NCBI RefSeq assembly: GCF_017086365.1
Contig: NZ_CP070969.1
Location: forward strand, 4,216,001 to 4,280,000
Length of the DNA: 64,000 nucleotides
Reading direction: 5' to 3'
DNA from: Paenibacillus tianjinensis
GTDB lineage: Bacteria > Bacillota > Bacilli > Paenibacillales > Paenibacillaceae
The translations under genes were made by a program, and so were the position numbers. Each line of letters begins with the position of its first letter. Position 1 is the stretch's first letter. The notes below the pieces were generated by a model. The model was not told where the DNA came from. It did no database searches and was given only the letters and a program-made list of their open reading frames with translations. This document shows, piece after piece, positions 21,570 through 28,844 of this stretch.

Positions 21570-23003
21570 TCAAACGGCTTGATTAACAGCCTGTGAACGT
21601 ATGAGATATGTTACATAATTCTTAGCATCTTCTAACGTGCTTGTTCCTTTTAAATTAGCATCAATTTCTTCGCCATTATTATCAAATATTCTAAAACGTC
21701 CCCAAATTTTTGTAATAGTATAGTATCCTGCATTATACGTTCTGAGGCGCTTTGTAAGCCCCAATAAGGTCATAACTTTCGTCTCGGAAGTAAAATGTAC
21801 TGGTGCACTATCGGAGCTTACAGAATCGCTCACAGTCCGTTTAATTGCTTCTTGTTCTTGTTTGCGAATGGCATTATTAAACTGGTTTAATTTGCGTTCG
21901 AATTCTTCCGACAATTCAGAAAGTTTAGAAATCATGTTTCCATATCTGTCCTGCATTTTATTATATTTGTTAACATTCAGGCCACCTCTGCCCGTCACCA
22001 TCCAACTAGGATTGTTAGCCTTGTGTCTAAGTGTTTTAAGATATTGCTCATAGTACCGTTTCTTGAATGATTGCAGGTACTTTTTAACTTGATACTGAAT
22101 TGATTCTACACTAGTTGACTCAATTATTTTTACTGCTTCTGATTGGATTGATTGAAATGTGCTAATGCATTCCTTTTGATAATTAACCTCGAACATACTA
22201 GCCGAATTTAAACGGCTTTGTAGGTCGTCTGAAACGGTGTATAGTTCCAGGTCATCAATAATGATTTCTGGATATGTGTAAGGCGTTACGTCTTCTTGTG
22301 TGGCTTCTGGATGGCTGTCAGTGGATACTAAAGAATTAGCGAAAGCAATAGTTTTATCTGATTGTTTGGCATACCAGAATCCACGTTTAGACCAGCGAAA
22401 ACCGTTAGACTTGAGCTGTGCAATTACTTCTGGCTCAGGTTTAGGGTCAAAACGTACTTCAATACCGTTCAATTCGTTGTTAAGCGTAACCGAAACCTGC
22501 AATTCACAGTTTTGCGTTATTGCTTCGTTATTTTCGCTAAGTTCAACTTTTTGTTGCGCTTCTTCTGTTGCTGTCACAGGTTCGAATCCTTCTGTTTGAA
22601 TTTCTTCGACAGTATCAACCTCAACCGCTGTTGCGGCATTTTTCTCTTCCCACATTTGATTAACTACTTCGATAAATCCTCTATAATAATGAGTATGATT
22701 GTTTAATGCAAATTCGTTCATTCTGCTTTCAACTTCTTTTTTAAATTCTGGTGTATATTCAGCCGTTGCAAACACAAAAGTATTTCCTCCGCTCAAAACT
22801 TCGCCAGAATGATGATCATATGAGACGTTTTCATATTTCTTTACAATTGCATTAACAGCGTTAACACTCGGAAGGTTTTCCCATTTGACATTAATCGAAC
22901 CACCGCCAGCAGATTTGCGAACCGAAAATTTAACATTTGGGAAAGTTGTTTTCAGTTCTTTTTTAATTGCGGCTGCTGTAGTTGCTGTCATTGTTTTTGT
23001 CAT
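21570..23003 (-). CDS. Large early protein with an LPD29-like domain
   Basis: 477 aa from ATG 23003 (GGAGG 8 nt upstream). The N-terminal 110 residues resemble the large-polyvalent-protein-associated domain LPD29: I-K-K-E-L-K-T-T-F-P-N-V-K-F-S-V-R ... S-I-N-V-K-W. A second module (about 185-235) has V-R-F-D-P-K-P ... G-F-R-W-S-K-R-G-F-W-Y, a Trp-rich pattern also seen at the end of the J-domain protein. The C-terminal 200 residues are helical. The first domain is shared with the 30295-31248 gene. It probably acts early against or on the host; no enzymatic motif is visible. Confidence 0.65.
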   Translation of the reverse strand: MTKTMTATTAAAIKKELKTTFPNVKFSVRKSAGGGSINVKWENLPSVNAVNAIVKKYENVSYDHHSGEVLSGGNTFVFATAEYTPEFKKEVESRMNEFALNNHTHYYRGFIEVVNQMWEEKNAATAVEVDTVEEIQTEGFEPVTATEEAQQKVELSENNEAITQNCELQVSVTLNNELNGIEVRFDPKPEPEVIAQLKSNGFRWSKRGFWYAKQSDKTIAFANSLVSTDSHPEATQEDVTPYTYPEIIIDDLELYTVSDDLQSRLNSASMFEVNYQKECISTFQSIQSEAVKIIESTSVESIQYQVKKYLQSFKKRYYEQYLKTLRHKANNPSWMVTGRGGLNVNKYNKMQDRYGNMISKLSELSEEFERKLNQFNNAIRKQEQEAIKRTVSDSVSSDSAPVHFTSETKVMTLLGLTKRLRTYNAGYYTITKIWGRFRIFDNNGEEIDANLKGTSTLEDAKNYVTYLIRSQAVNQAV

Positions 23004-23048
23004 TTGTAAAACCTCCACGTGAATAATATGTATTAACTTCATAACTAT

Positions 23049-23096
23049 ATATTAAACCTTTATTAATGTATTGTCAACATATATTTATTTATTAAA
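23049..23096 (-). promoter_or_regulatory. Early promoter with recurrent element
   Basis: TTTAATAAATAAATATATG element (its TAA is the stop codon of the upstream gene), -35 TTGACA (23072-23077), 17-bp spacer, -10 TAATAT (23049-23054). One of the clearest copies. Confidence 0.75.
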
Positions 23097-23979
23097 TAGC
23101 CTTATACACTCTCTTATTCATATTATCTATATGAATCCTATTCCACTCGTTCTTACGCTCTTCAATTTCAACCCTAGCCGCTCTGTAAGCTTCCGTAAGT
23201 TGATTTGATCTAATAGCCTGAGTGAGTCTGTCTATAACTTCAGGATCATTCGTATAGATTCTAAACACGTTAGATAGTGAATGAAAGTTTCCAAAGAAAC
23301 AGGTCATGCCCTTATATTTTTTATTTTCATCTGTCCACATTTTAGGATTAAAATCTGTTGCAAAGTTACCATACTCTTCAAAAGTAGGATCTAGAGTATA
23401 AGTATTCATTTTTTCAATTAATGTATCAATTGTATCAGGAATAAAGCCGTAATGACGGGCATTATTGGACAGAATTTCTGTCGTGTGCACGACTTTTGTA
23501 TTTTTATTATCAAGCGCAATAGAAACAGCATCAGGCGCTTCACAAACTTCTGTATCTGTCATTTCGGCTTCTTCTGTCATTACCTCAACAGCAGTCACCT
23601 CTTCAGTTACAACAGCCTGTGGAGGCTCGTATCCTTCTACAAATTGAAGAAAAGTAAATCCACCTTTCCAGAACATAAATTGCATTCCAAATTGATCATG
23701 ATGTGTTCCTGCTTTAACTTCAGTGATCAGAGTTGTAGCATAGAGTAATTTATGACGGATAACAAAATCAAGGACAATTTTAAACTCTTCTTCTGTCCAT
23801 TTGTAAAAAGGATCAGCAGAACCGCGAGGAGTTTTTGGACGAATATCAATTGCACCTTCTGCATATTTACGTTTGCAGATACGAATACATACAGTGAAAG
23901 GAATTTCTTCTTTTGCTGCTTTTTTGATTGCAGCATATTCTTCTGTATTGAGTCCGCGAACTGTGATTTGTTTTGTCAT
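23092..23979 (-). CDS. Large early hypothetical protein, 295 aa
   Basis: N-terminal region with a basic helix (V-C-I-R-I-C-K-R-K-Y), a low-complexity acidic Thr/Glu/Val linker at about 125-155, and a C-terminal domain containing H-S-L-S-N-V-F-R-I-Y-T-N-D-P-E-V-I-D-R-L. The linker style matches the LPD-type neighbours, suggesting a common multi-domain design. Function unknown. Confidence 0.6.
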   Translation of the reverse strand: MTKQITVRGLNTEEYAAIKKAAKEEIPFTVCIRICKRKYAEGAIDIRPKTPRGSADPFYKWTEEEFKIVLDFVIRHKLLYATTLITEVKAGTHHDQFGMQFMFWKGGFTFLQFVEGYEPPQAVVTEEVTAVEVMTEEAEMTDTEVCEAPDAVSIALDNKNTKVVHTTEILSNNARHYGFIPDTIDTLIEKMNTYTLDPTFEEYGNFATDFNPKMWTDENKKYKGMTCFFGNFHSLSNVFRIYTNDPEVIDRLTQAIRSNQLTEAYRAARVEIEERKNEWNRIHIDNMNKRVYKAI

Positions 23980-24030
23980 TTTAAAAACTCCTCTCGGCCT
24001 AGCCGCTATGTATTGTTCTTCTTGTCTATA

Positions 24031-24078
24031 ATAATAATCGAATAATTAATTACTGTCAACTTATTTTTATTTATTAAA
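24031..24078 (-). promoter_or_regulatory. Early promoter with recurrent element
   Basis: ATTTAATAAATAAAAATA element, -35 TTGACA (24054-24059), 17-bp spacer, -10 TATTAT (24031-24036). Reads into 23092-23979. Confidence 0.7.
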
Positions 24079-24249
24079 TGAAAAAGAGATAATTCGCGTT
24101 CTCTCCCTAAGTAAAATCAACCATATTATATTTATACATTTTTATGTATATTATTCATTCAATATAGACTATTATTCATCAGACGATGTATATTCATACA
24201 TTAAAAACATCATAAAACAAGTATTTCATCAAATCATCTTATGATAATT

Positions 24250-24666
24250 CTAAGCCGTAACCTTAGCCAAGTTTTGCCCCAAGCATAAATTTATATTTAC
24301 TTCACTTCCTACAGGAATTAAATCCCTATCTGAAGCAAGAACCATATTAACAGGTGTTTCGAACCATTCGTGCATTTCGTCTAGAGCGACGCCGAACGAA
24401 CCTATACTATATTTTCCGTTATTGCCGTATATATAGGGAGCGTTACTCTTTAACTCTACCATTTCATAACCCATATTAGAATTAACAATCCTGCGGATAG
24501 GCAGATCAAGAACTAAAGTATTAATCTTTGCATCATTGCGTTTAGCATAAAAATCAGCAGTTTCTTTGCTTAATGACCACCATGACAACATATGAGGAGC
24601 GTTATCATCTGCGCGATGCAATTCAACTTTTGCAGTCATGTTATCTTTATTAATACTGATGATCAT
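24250..24666 (-). CDS. Hypothetical protein, 138 aa
   Basis: ATG with the ATACATATG-type leader. Mixed alpha/beta sequence (V-E-L-H-R-A-D-D-N-A-P-H-M-L-S-W-W, Y-A-K-R-N-D-A-K-I-N-T). Not recognised. About 170 nt of AT-rich sequence with short TATACAT inverted repeats lies between this gene and the next promoter. Confidence 0.6.
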   Translation of the reverse strand: MIISINKDNMTAKVELHRADDNAPHMLSWWSLSKETADFYAKRNDAKINTLVLDLPIRRIVNSNMGYEMVELKSNAPYIYGNNGKYSIGSFGVALDEMHEWFETPVNMVLASDRDLIPVGSEVNINLCLGQNLAKVTA

Positions 24667-24715
24667 ATGTATCTGCTCCTTTTGAGATGGAAATGATTAA
24701 TTTAACTTATAATTC

Positions 24716-24764
24716 ATTTTAACATACTATTATATTTATTTCAATATATATTTACTTATTAAAA
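24716..24764 (-). promoter_or_regulatory. Early promoter with recurrent element
   Basis: TTTTAATAAGTAAATATATA element, -35 TTGAAA (24739-24744), 17-bp spacer, -10 TAAAAT (24716-24721). Confidence 0.65.
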
Positions 24765-24780
24765 GGAAAATAGGTAAATA

Positions 24781-24808
24781 AAAAAGAACCCTGTTAAGGA
24801 TTCTTCTT
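24781..24808 (-). terminator. Intrinsic terminator
   Basis: AAGAATCC / GGGTTCTT stem followed by TTTTTT on the minus strand. It lies between two copies of the AT-rich element and ends the HExxH gene. Confidence 0.75.
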
Positions 24809-24824
24809 TGTTCAATATATTTAT

Positions 24825-25265
24825 TTACACTGTATAACATTGCAGATTGATTTCGTTAACTACCTCATAAGCATGAGCAAAATCAGTAGTTATAAACTGT
24901 TTGCCGTGTCTATAGGCTGACAATTCCAGATTACGTTGTAAGCGTGCTTTACGGTCTCCTGTAGCGCGTTCTGCGTTGTTTGAACGCTGGATACCGTTAT
25001 AGGTTGTGAAGTCGATATAGTGGCCTAATTCATGGCATAGAATGGCTTTAGCAGCATGAACGGGATCTAATGAATGTTTACGAGCATATTCGATAACATT
25101 AGATATATTTACTTCTATTTCAGACATGAAATCATCATAGAGGAATGATCCTAGTTCACAGTTATATGTATCTTTCAGATAGATGTTATGAATGGAGTTA
25201 GCAGAAAGAAAATCTTTAAGAATGTATTCGATTTCGGTGGCATTGATTTGAGTTAATGTTGACAT
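24825..25265 (-). CDS. Small zinc-metalloprotease-like protein (HELGH)
   Basis: 146 aa. H-A-A-K-A-I-L-C-H-E-L-G-H-Y-I-D-F is a classical HExxH zinc-binding helix (around residue 80) as in gluzincin and ImmA/IrrE-type peptidases. A third ligand is not certain. In temperate phages such proteins can cleave repressors or host regulators. SD GGAGG lies behind a long imperfect inverted repeat that could hide it in the mRNA leader. Confidence 0.75.
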   Translation of the reverse strand: MSTLTQINATEIEYILKDFLSANSIHNIYLKDTYNCELGSFLYDDFMSEIEVNISNVIEYARKHSLDPVHAAKAILCHELGHYIDFTTYNGIQRSNNAERATGDRKARLQRNLELSAYRHGKQFITTDFAHAYEVVNEINLQCYTV

Positions 25266-25277
25266 TGTAACGGCCTC

Positions 25278-25339
25278 CTATGTGGTAAATGATTTAGGGT
25301 TAACGTTGATTAACTATCTAAAATCATTTTACCACATAG
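25278..25339 (-). repeat. Long inverted repeat spanning the promoter and leader of the HELGH gene
   Basis: CTATGTGGTAAATGATTTAG (25278-25297) and a near-perfect inverse copy (25318-25339, two 1-nt insertions) flank the transcription start; one arm contains the -10 and the other ends at the SD. It could be a repressor operator or, with an upstream start, an RBS-sequestering hairpin. Confidence 0.6.
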
Positions 25340-25370
25340 AATAATGATAATCAATATATTTATTCATTAA
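25326..25370 (-). promoter_or_regulatory. Early promoter with recurrent element
   Basis: GTTAATGAATAAATATATTG element, -35 TTGATT (25349-25354), 17-bp spacer, -10 TAAAAT (25326-25331) preceded by ATGTGG. Reads into the HELGH gene. Confidence 0.65.
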
Positions 25371-25914
25371 CTTGAATCGGCTTCCACCATTTCATTCCTT
25401 CAAATGTCCAAAATCCTCCACCGCTTAAAATGGATTGTAAGGACTTTTTACCGCCTCCTGGCTGATAAGGTGCAATGCTATCAGCAAAGCCTAAGAAACC
25501 AAATACAGGATGATACAGAGCGAAACCTGAAGGCATAGTGTAGCTGTTTTTAGTGACAGCGAATTTCTGACCAGAAAGCTTAACGATCTGGAGTTCTGAG
25601 TTAATTTGTTCTGTTGTGAAAGTTGCAGCCATGTGCTTACGGATAATGTTAAGCATATTTGTATACATTCCCTCCGATTCAATAGCCTGAAACAGCTCAG
25701 AAGAGATAGTAATATCTGCATTGATCAACTCATTAACGAAAAGAGCCGAAGCCATTTCTTTAACTTCTGCAGAAAGAGAAGTAAACGGAACACCGTCAAA
25801 TTCACTAAAAAGGATGTTGGCGAATGTATCAGAAAGAACATCAATTTGGTCAGCGGTTGACAGAGTAGAAAAGTTAGAAAGTGAAGGATATACGGAAATA
25901 GTTTGAGTTGTCAT
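25360..25914 (-). CDS. Hypothetical early protein, 184 aa
   Basis: ATG at 25914 with AAAGGAG 8 nt upstream. The N-terminal two thirds are helical and Ser/Thr-rich; the C-terminus is Gly/Trp-rich (Q-P-G-G-G-K-K-S, S-G-G-G-F-W-T-F-E-G-M-K-W-W). Not recognised. Confidence 0.6.
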   Translation of the reverse strand: MTTQTISVYPSLSNFSTLSTADQIDVLSDTFANILFSEFDGVPFTSLSAEVKEMASALFVNELINADITISSELFQAIESEGMYTNMLNIIRKHMAATFTTEQINSELQIVKLSGQKFAVTKNSYTMPSGFALYHPVFGFLGFADSIAPYQPGGGKKSLQSILSGGGFWTFEGMKWWKPIQVNE

Positions 25915-26007
25915 GTAAAAGGCTCCTTTCACCTCATCCGGTGTATCCGGCCTGTTGGCTGAAACATTGAACGGTGGATCATATGTATTGCTTATTGGTG
26001 ATACCTT

Positions 26008-26055
26008 ATTATAGCATTGTTATTATTATTTTGTCTACTTATATTTATTCATTAA
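26008..26055 (-). promoter_or_regulatory. Early promoter with recurrent element
   Basis: GTTTAATGAATAAATATA element, -35 TAGACA (26032-26037), 18-bp spacer, -10 TATAAT (26008-26013). Confidence 0.65.
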
Positions 26056-26089
26056 ACGTGAGAATGGGCGAGAATGACGGTTAAGATAT

Positions 26090-26190
26090 TAATTATTGCA
26101 TTGGGACGCTTCGTCCCGATGCGGGAACGGGCAGTGAAAGGCTCTCTAGAGCCTGAACAAGCGTGGCGGCTCTTGACCTTTGGTTTGTCT
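26090..26190 (-). ncRNA. GC-rich structured RNA behind paralogue A
   Basis: In an otherwise AT-rich gap (25915-26396) lies a GC-rich block. On the minus strand it carries a 19-nt core (26164-26182) of the form CAAAGG-N2-AAGAGCCG-Y-CA. Then comes hairpin AGGCTC/GAGCCT (26139-26154, 4-nt loop) and a bulged hairpin GCAT-GGGACG / CGTCCC-ATGC with a 3-nt loop (26098-26122). The same core (16 of 19 identical) and the same order of two hairpins occur behind the paralogous gene at 34.2 kb. Probably a 3' non-coding RNA functionally linked to the protein; the role is unknown. Confidence 0.6.
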
Positions 26191-26330
26191 TTGTATTGTA
26201 AAGGTTGTCGCCTGGAAGCGTAATAAGGAATAAAATTTGTCTATTTGACAAGTGATATTGTGTAAAGTATGAATTAGTGTTTATGAAATTATCCTTTATT
26301 TATAAGGACTTTCATGGCAAAAGTACACTT

Positions 26331-26390
26331 AAAATTGTCGCACCTACCTAAATAATATATTTATATTATATAGCAGAGTGCGACAATTTT
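26331..26390 (-). repeat. Hairpin immediately after paralogue A
   Basis: 13-bp perfect arms AAAATTGTCGCAC / GTGCGACAATTTT around a 34-nt AT-rich loop. It contains TTGTCGC, similar to the TTGTCAC of the corresponding hairpin behind paralogue B. It may terminate transcription partially or bind the encoded protein. Confidence 0.65.
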
Positions 26391-26396
26391 TGAAGT

Positions 26397-27524
26397 TTAT
26401 TTGCTATTTTTATCAATTAAATCAATGCTTTTTATCTTATTTCTAATATCATTTTGATCATTATCAATAAGCATATCTACGAGTTTTTGATTATTTTTTA
26501 AATAATTAATTTGCTCTCTTGTTGTATATTTCTTCTTTCTTTCCCCTTCATCACTAATTAAAGATTTTGCTTTAACATGTCTTTTCTGTGCATTGTTTAT
26601 TAACAAAATTTTAATATTTTCATTTACATTATCCTCCTTCAATAAACATTCATGTGCAGATAATGAATTTATTTCATCATAAATATCAGATATTGTGTCA
26701 AAGTTAAAAGTAAGTTTGTAGGATGGATAATAATATATGATGTTGTATTTATCAAAGATATATTCTTTTATCTTTTGTGTGTACTCCTTCCATTTACCAG
26801 ATAAAAATGCTTCTTGTTTATTCTCTAACTCCATATCCTTTAGGGCTTGTATTTCTGATTTAAGTATCCATTTCTTTTCTTCGCTTGTCGCTGGCCTATG
26901 TTTTTTATAGACATTTCCTAACTCATAATTATATGTATTTTCTCCATATTCGTCCTTACCTGTAACAATTTCTTTTATGCTTACTCCGCTTTCTGATTCA
27001 TTATGTTGAATATTAGAATCAATAACACATACAGTCATAACCTCTTCTTTAATCAACAAAGATTTCTTTCTAAGATTCTTAAAAGCAGTTTCTAAACTAT
27101 TTGTTAATGAATCGTTTGACAATCCGTAAAACTCATTTATTTCCTCTTCTGAGATATCGGTCAGAATACTAAGTTTCGGCATGTGATATTTAGCATAATT
27201 ATAATTCTTATTAACCATGTTCAAAATCATGAATATCTTACTTTTAGGTAAAATAACTTCACCTTTTTGGTCATTGACAAGAATATTAATTATCAACTCT
27301 TCTAGGTCATTGATCAAGCCATACCGAGTTATTTTCCCGCGAGGATTACGGTATATCTTCTCAATACTTATTTTGTGACCTATTTTTATATATGAGAAAT
27401 AACGTTCCCACTCTTCAAACTGTAATTGCTTGGCTTGACCTGTTTTTACTGGTTCATTGACAAACGCGCATAACTCTTTATAGTTCCTGAATGTAAAACC
27501 CTTTTTAAGTTTAGATGTATCTAT
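26397..27524 (-). CDS. Paralogue A: NYKxLC-domain protein of unknown function, ATA/ATT start
   Basis: About 375 aa. The N-terminal domain (F-R-N-Y-K-E-L-C-A-F-V-N-E-P-V-K-T-G-Q-A-K ... W-E-R-Y-F-S-Y-I-K-I-G) is shared with the gene at 34210-35235. The rest is helical and highly charged, with no catalytic motif seen. The frame is open from 27524 but holds no ATG, GTG or TTG before residue 70. AAAGGGAGG lies 7 nt before an ATA (27524) and 1 nt before an ATT (27530), so a non-standard start is likely. The gene is followed by a hairpin and a GC-rich structured RNA, as is its paralogue. A replication-initiator or RNA-partner role is possible. Confidence 0.65.
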   Translation of the reverse strand: MDTSKLKKGFTFRNYKELCAFVNEPVKTGQAKQLQFEEWERYFSYIKIGHKISIEKIYRNPRGKITRYGLINDLEELIINILVNDQKGEVILPKSKIFMILNMVNKNYNYAKYHMPKLSILTDISEEEINEFYGLSNDSLTNSLETAFKNLRKKSLLIKEEVMTVCVIDSNIQHNESESGVSIKEIVTGKDEYGENTYNYELGNVYKKHRPATSEEKKWILKSEIQALKDMELENKQEAFLSGKWKEYTQKIKEYIFDKYNIIYYYPSYKLTFNFDTISDIYDEINSLSAHECLLKEDNVNENIKILLINNAQKRHVKAKSLISDEGERKKKYTTREQINYLKNNQKLVDMLIDNDQNDIRNKIKSIDLIDKNSK

Positions 27525-27582
27525 GTGAATGCCTCCCTTTTGATTATTATTGTGTTATTGAGTCGGTGAAAGAATATATGAT

Positions 27583-27605
27583 AAAAAGGAGAACGGATTC
27601 TCCTT
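27583..27605 (-). terminator. Intrinsic terminator
   Basis: AAGGAGAA / TTCTCCTT stem with a CGGA-type loop and T tail on the minus strand; it ends the 27612-28095 pair. Confidence 0.75.
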
Positions 27606-27611
27606 GAAAAT

Positions 27612-27827
27612 TTATCTAATGTTCCAGCCATAACCTTCACTGTCATAGATAGAAAAATATTCATTTTGATTTGGATTATTAGAACTAGTTTTGCCCCTCT
27701 TTGTGAAAAGCGACTTTTTATATTTTGGATGAGAATAAATAATATTCTGTGCATCGCTGACTGATTCACATATTCCCAGGCGTTCACGGCAAAACCATAC
27801 ATTAAATTTAATAGTTTTATTATCCAT
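27612..27827 (-). CDS. Small hypothetical protein, 71 aa
   Basis: ATG at 27827 with AAGGTGG about 12 nt upstream. M-D-N-K-T-I-K-F-N-V-W-F-C-R-E-R start; C-terminal S-I-Y-D-S-E-G-Y-G-W-N-I-R. Probably co-transcribed with 27835-28095 (7-nt gap). Not recognised. Confidence 0.55.
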   Translation of the reverse strand: MDNKTIKFNVWFCRERLGICESVSDAQNIIYSHPKYKKSLFTKRGKTSSNNPNQNEYFSIYDSEGYGWNIR

Positions 27828-27834
27828 ATATTTA

Positions 27835-28095
27835 TTAAGCCACCTTATTATATTTACCAATTACAATCTGCTGTTTGCCAAACTTGATAATAATCGAACC
27901 TTCTTTAAACTCCATCAATTTACCAATAGTCGAAAGCTTCATTTCTCCATCAAGAACGGTAATATATACTTTTGATCCACTTGTTTCCTTTACCTTGAAT
28001 GCGTTAAATGACTTTTTAATTCCCCAGTCATTCGTATAAGATGAACGGTTACACGGAAGAATGTTATAGTTTAATTCAGTGATTTGGATTTTCAT
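27835..28095 (-). CDS. Hypothetical beta-rich protein, 86 aa
   Basis: ATG at 28095 with AAGGGAG upstream. Alternating strands with K-V-Y-I-T-V-L-D-G-E-M-K-L-S-T-I-G-K-L-M-E-F and I-I-I-K-F-G-K-Q-Q-I-V-I-G suggest a small barrel. Function unknown. Confidence 0.55.
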   Translation of the reverse strand: MKIQITELNYNILPCNRSSYTNDWGIKKSFNAFKVKETSGSKVYITVLDGEMKLSTIGKLMEFKEGSIIIKFGKQQIVIGKYNKVA

Positions 28096-28141
28096 TATAG
28101 ATCGTCTCCCTTTAGGAATATGTATTTGATTGGTTAAGAAC

Positions 28142-28217
28142 ATTGTAACATTTATTATGATGTATTTCAATATATTTATTTATTAACGCCTGAACCATTC
28201 AATGATTCAAGCGTTAA
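28142..28217 (-). promoter_or_regulatory. Promoter with element, preceded by a terminator hairpin
   Basis: -10 TACAAT (28142-28147), 17-bp spacer, -35 TTGAAA (28165-28170), element GTTAATAAATAAATATA. Directly upstream is a hairpin TTAACGC...GCGTTAA (28183-28217) that probably ends the J-domain gene, whose stop codon begins another TAATAAGTAAAAATA copy. Confidence 0.6.
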
Positions 28218-28229
28218 TATTTTTACTTA

Positions 28230-28724
28230 TTATCTGATTGCGTATTGCTTAGTGTTATTTACTTTTGTGCTGCCATAAGTGAAACGGATTTTTTCAATTT
28301 CTTGAGGCTTGCCATAGTATCCCTTTTTGGCCTTTTCCATGTGCCAGGAATACATTTTTTTAGAAGGACACCAGACAAAGTTGTTAGCTGTGAGATAAGA
28401 TTTATATTTATATGTATTAATACCAGACACCCAGATCCATGTACCAATGACTTCGATATCAAGTGGTAAATGTGAAATGTTATTGATAACTGTTTTAAGT
28501 TCTTCAGAAACATGTAAGTTAAACTCTTCTTCTGTCTGGTTCTCGGTGTTGGAATGTTCATCTTTCTGGGAAGGAAGTTTTTTCATCATGGCTTCATATT
28601 CTGCAATGATAGCGACCATTTCATCATTAGAACCGCCAGCGTCTGGATGATTAATCTTAGCCAATTCGCGGAACAACTTTTTAGCCTCTTGTTTCGTTTT
28701 GCAGGATTGAAAATACTTTTTCAT
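28230..28724 (-). CDS. J-domain protein
   Basis: 164 aa. The N-terminal 50 residues form a J domain with the diagnostic HPD (L-A-K-I-N-H-P-D-A-G-G), which stimulates DnaK/Hsp70 ATPase activity. The C-terminal half has I-E-V-I-G-T-W-I-W-V-S-G and F-V-W-C-P-S-K-K-M-Y-S-W-H, a Trp-rich module common in phage J-domain proteins. It may recruit host DnaK to phage replication or assembly complexes. GGAGG before the ATG; promoter at 28788-28843. Confidence 0.85.
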   Translation of the reverse strand: MKKYFQSCKTKQEAKKLFRELAKINHPDAGGSNDEMVAIIAEYEAMMKKLPSQKDEHSNTENQTEEEFNLHVSEELKTVINNISHLPLDIEVIGTWIWVSGINTYKYKSYLTANNFVWCPSKKMYSWHMEKAKKGYYGKPQEIEKIRFTYGSTKVNNTKQYAIR

Positions 28725-28787
28725 GATTAAAAACCTCCGAAAGTTTAGTTGGTTTGTGCTGTTAATATGTATTACCTTTATAAATAC

Positions 28788-28843
28788 ATTTTAGCACATA
28801 CCAAATAATCTTTCAAGTGGTTTATTTATATTTATTTATTAAA
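28788..28843 (-). promoter_or_regulatory. Early promoter with recurrent element
   Basis: CTTTAATAAATAAATATAAA element, -35 TTGAAA (28811-28816), 17-bp spacer, extended -10 TGTGCTAAAAT (28788-28793 hexamer). Confidence 0.65.
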
Positions 28844-28844
28844 G

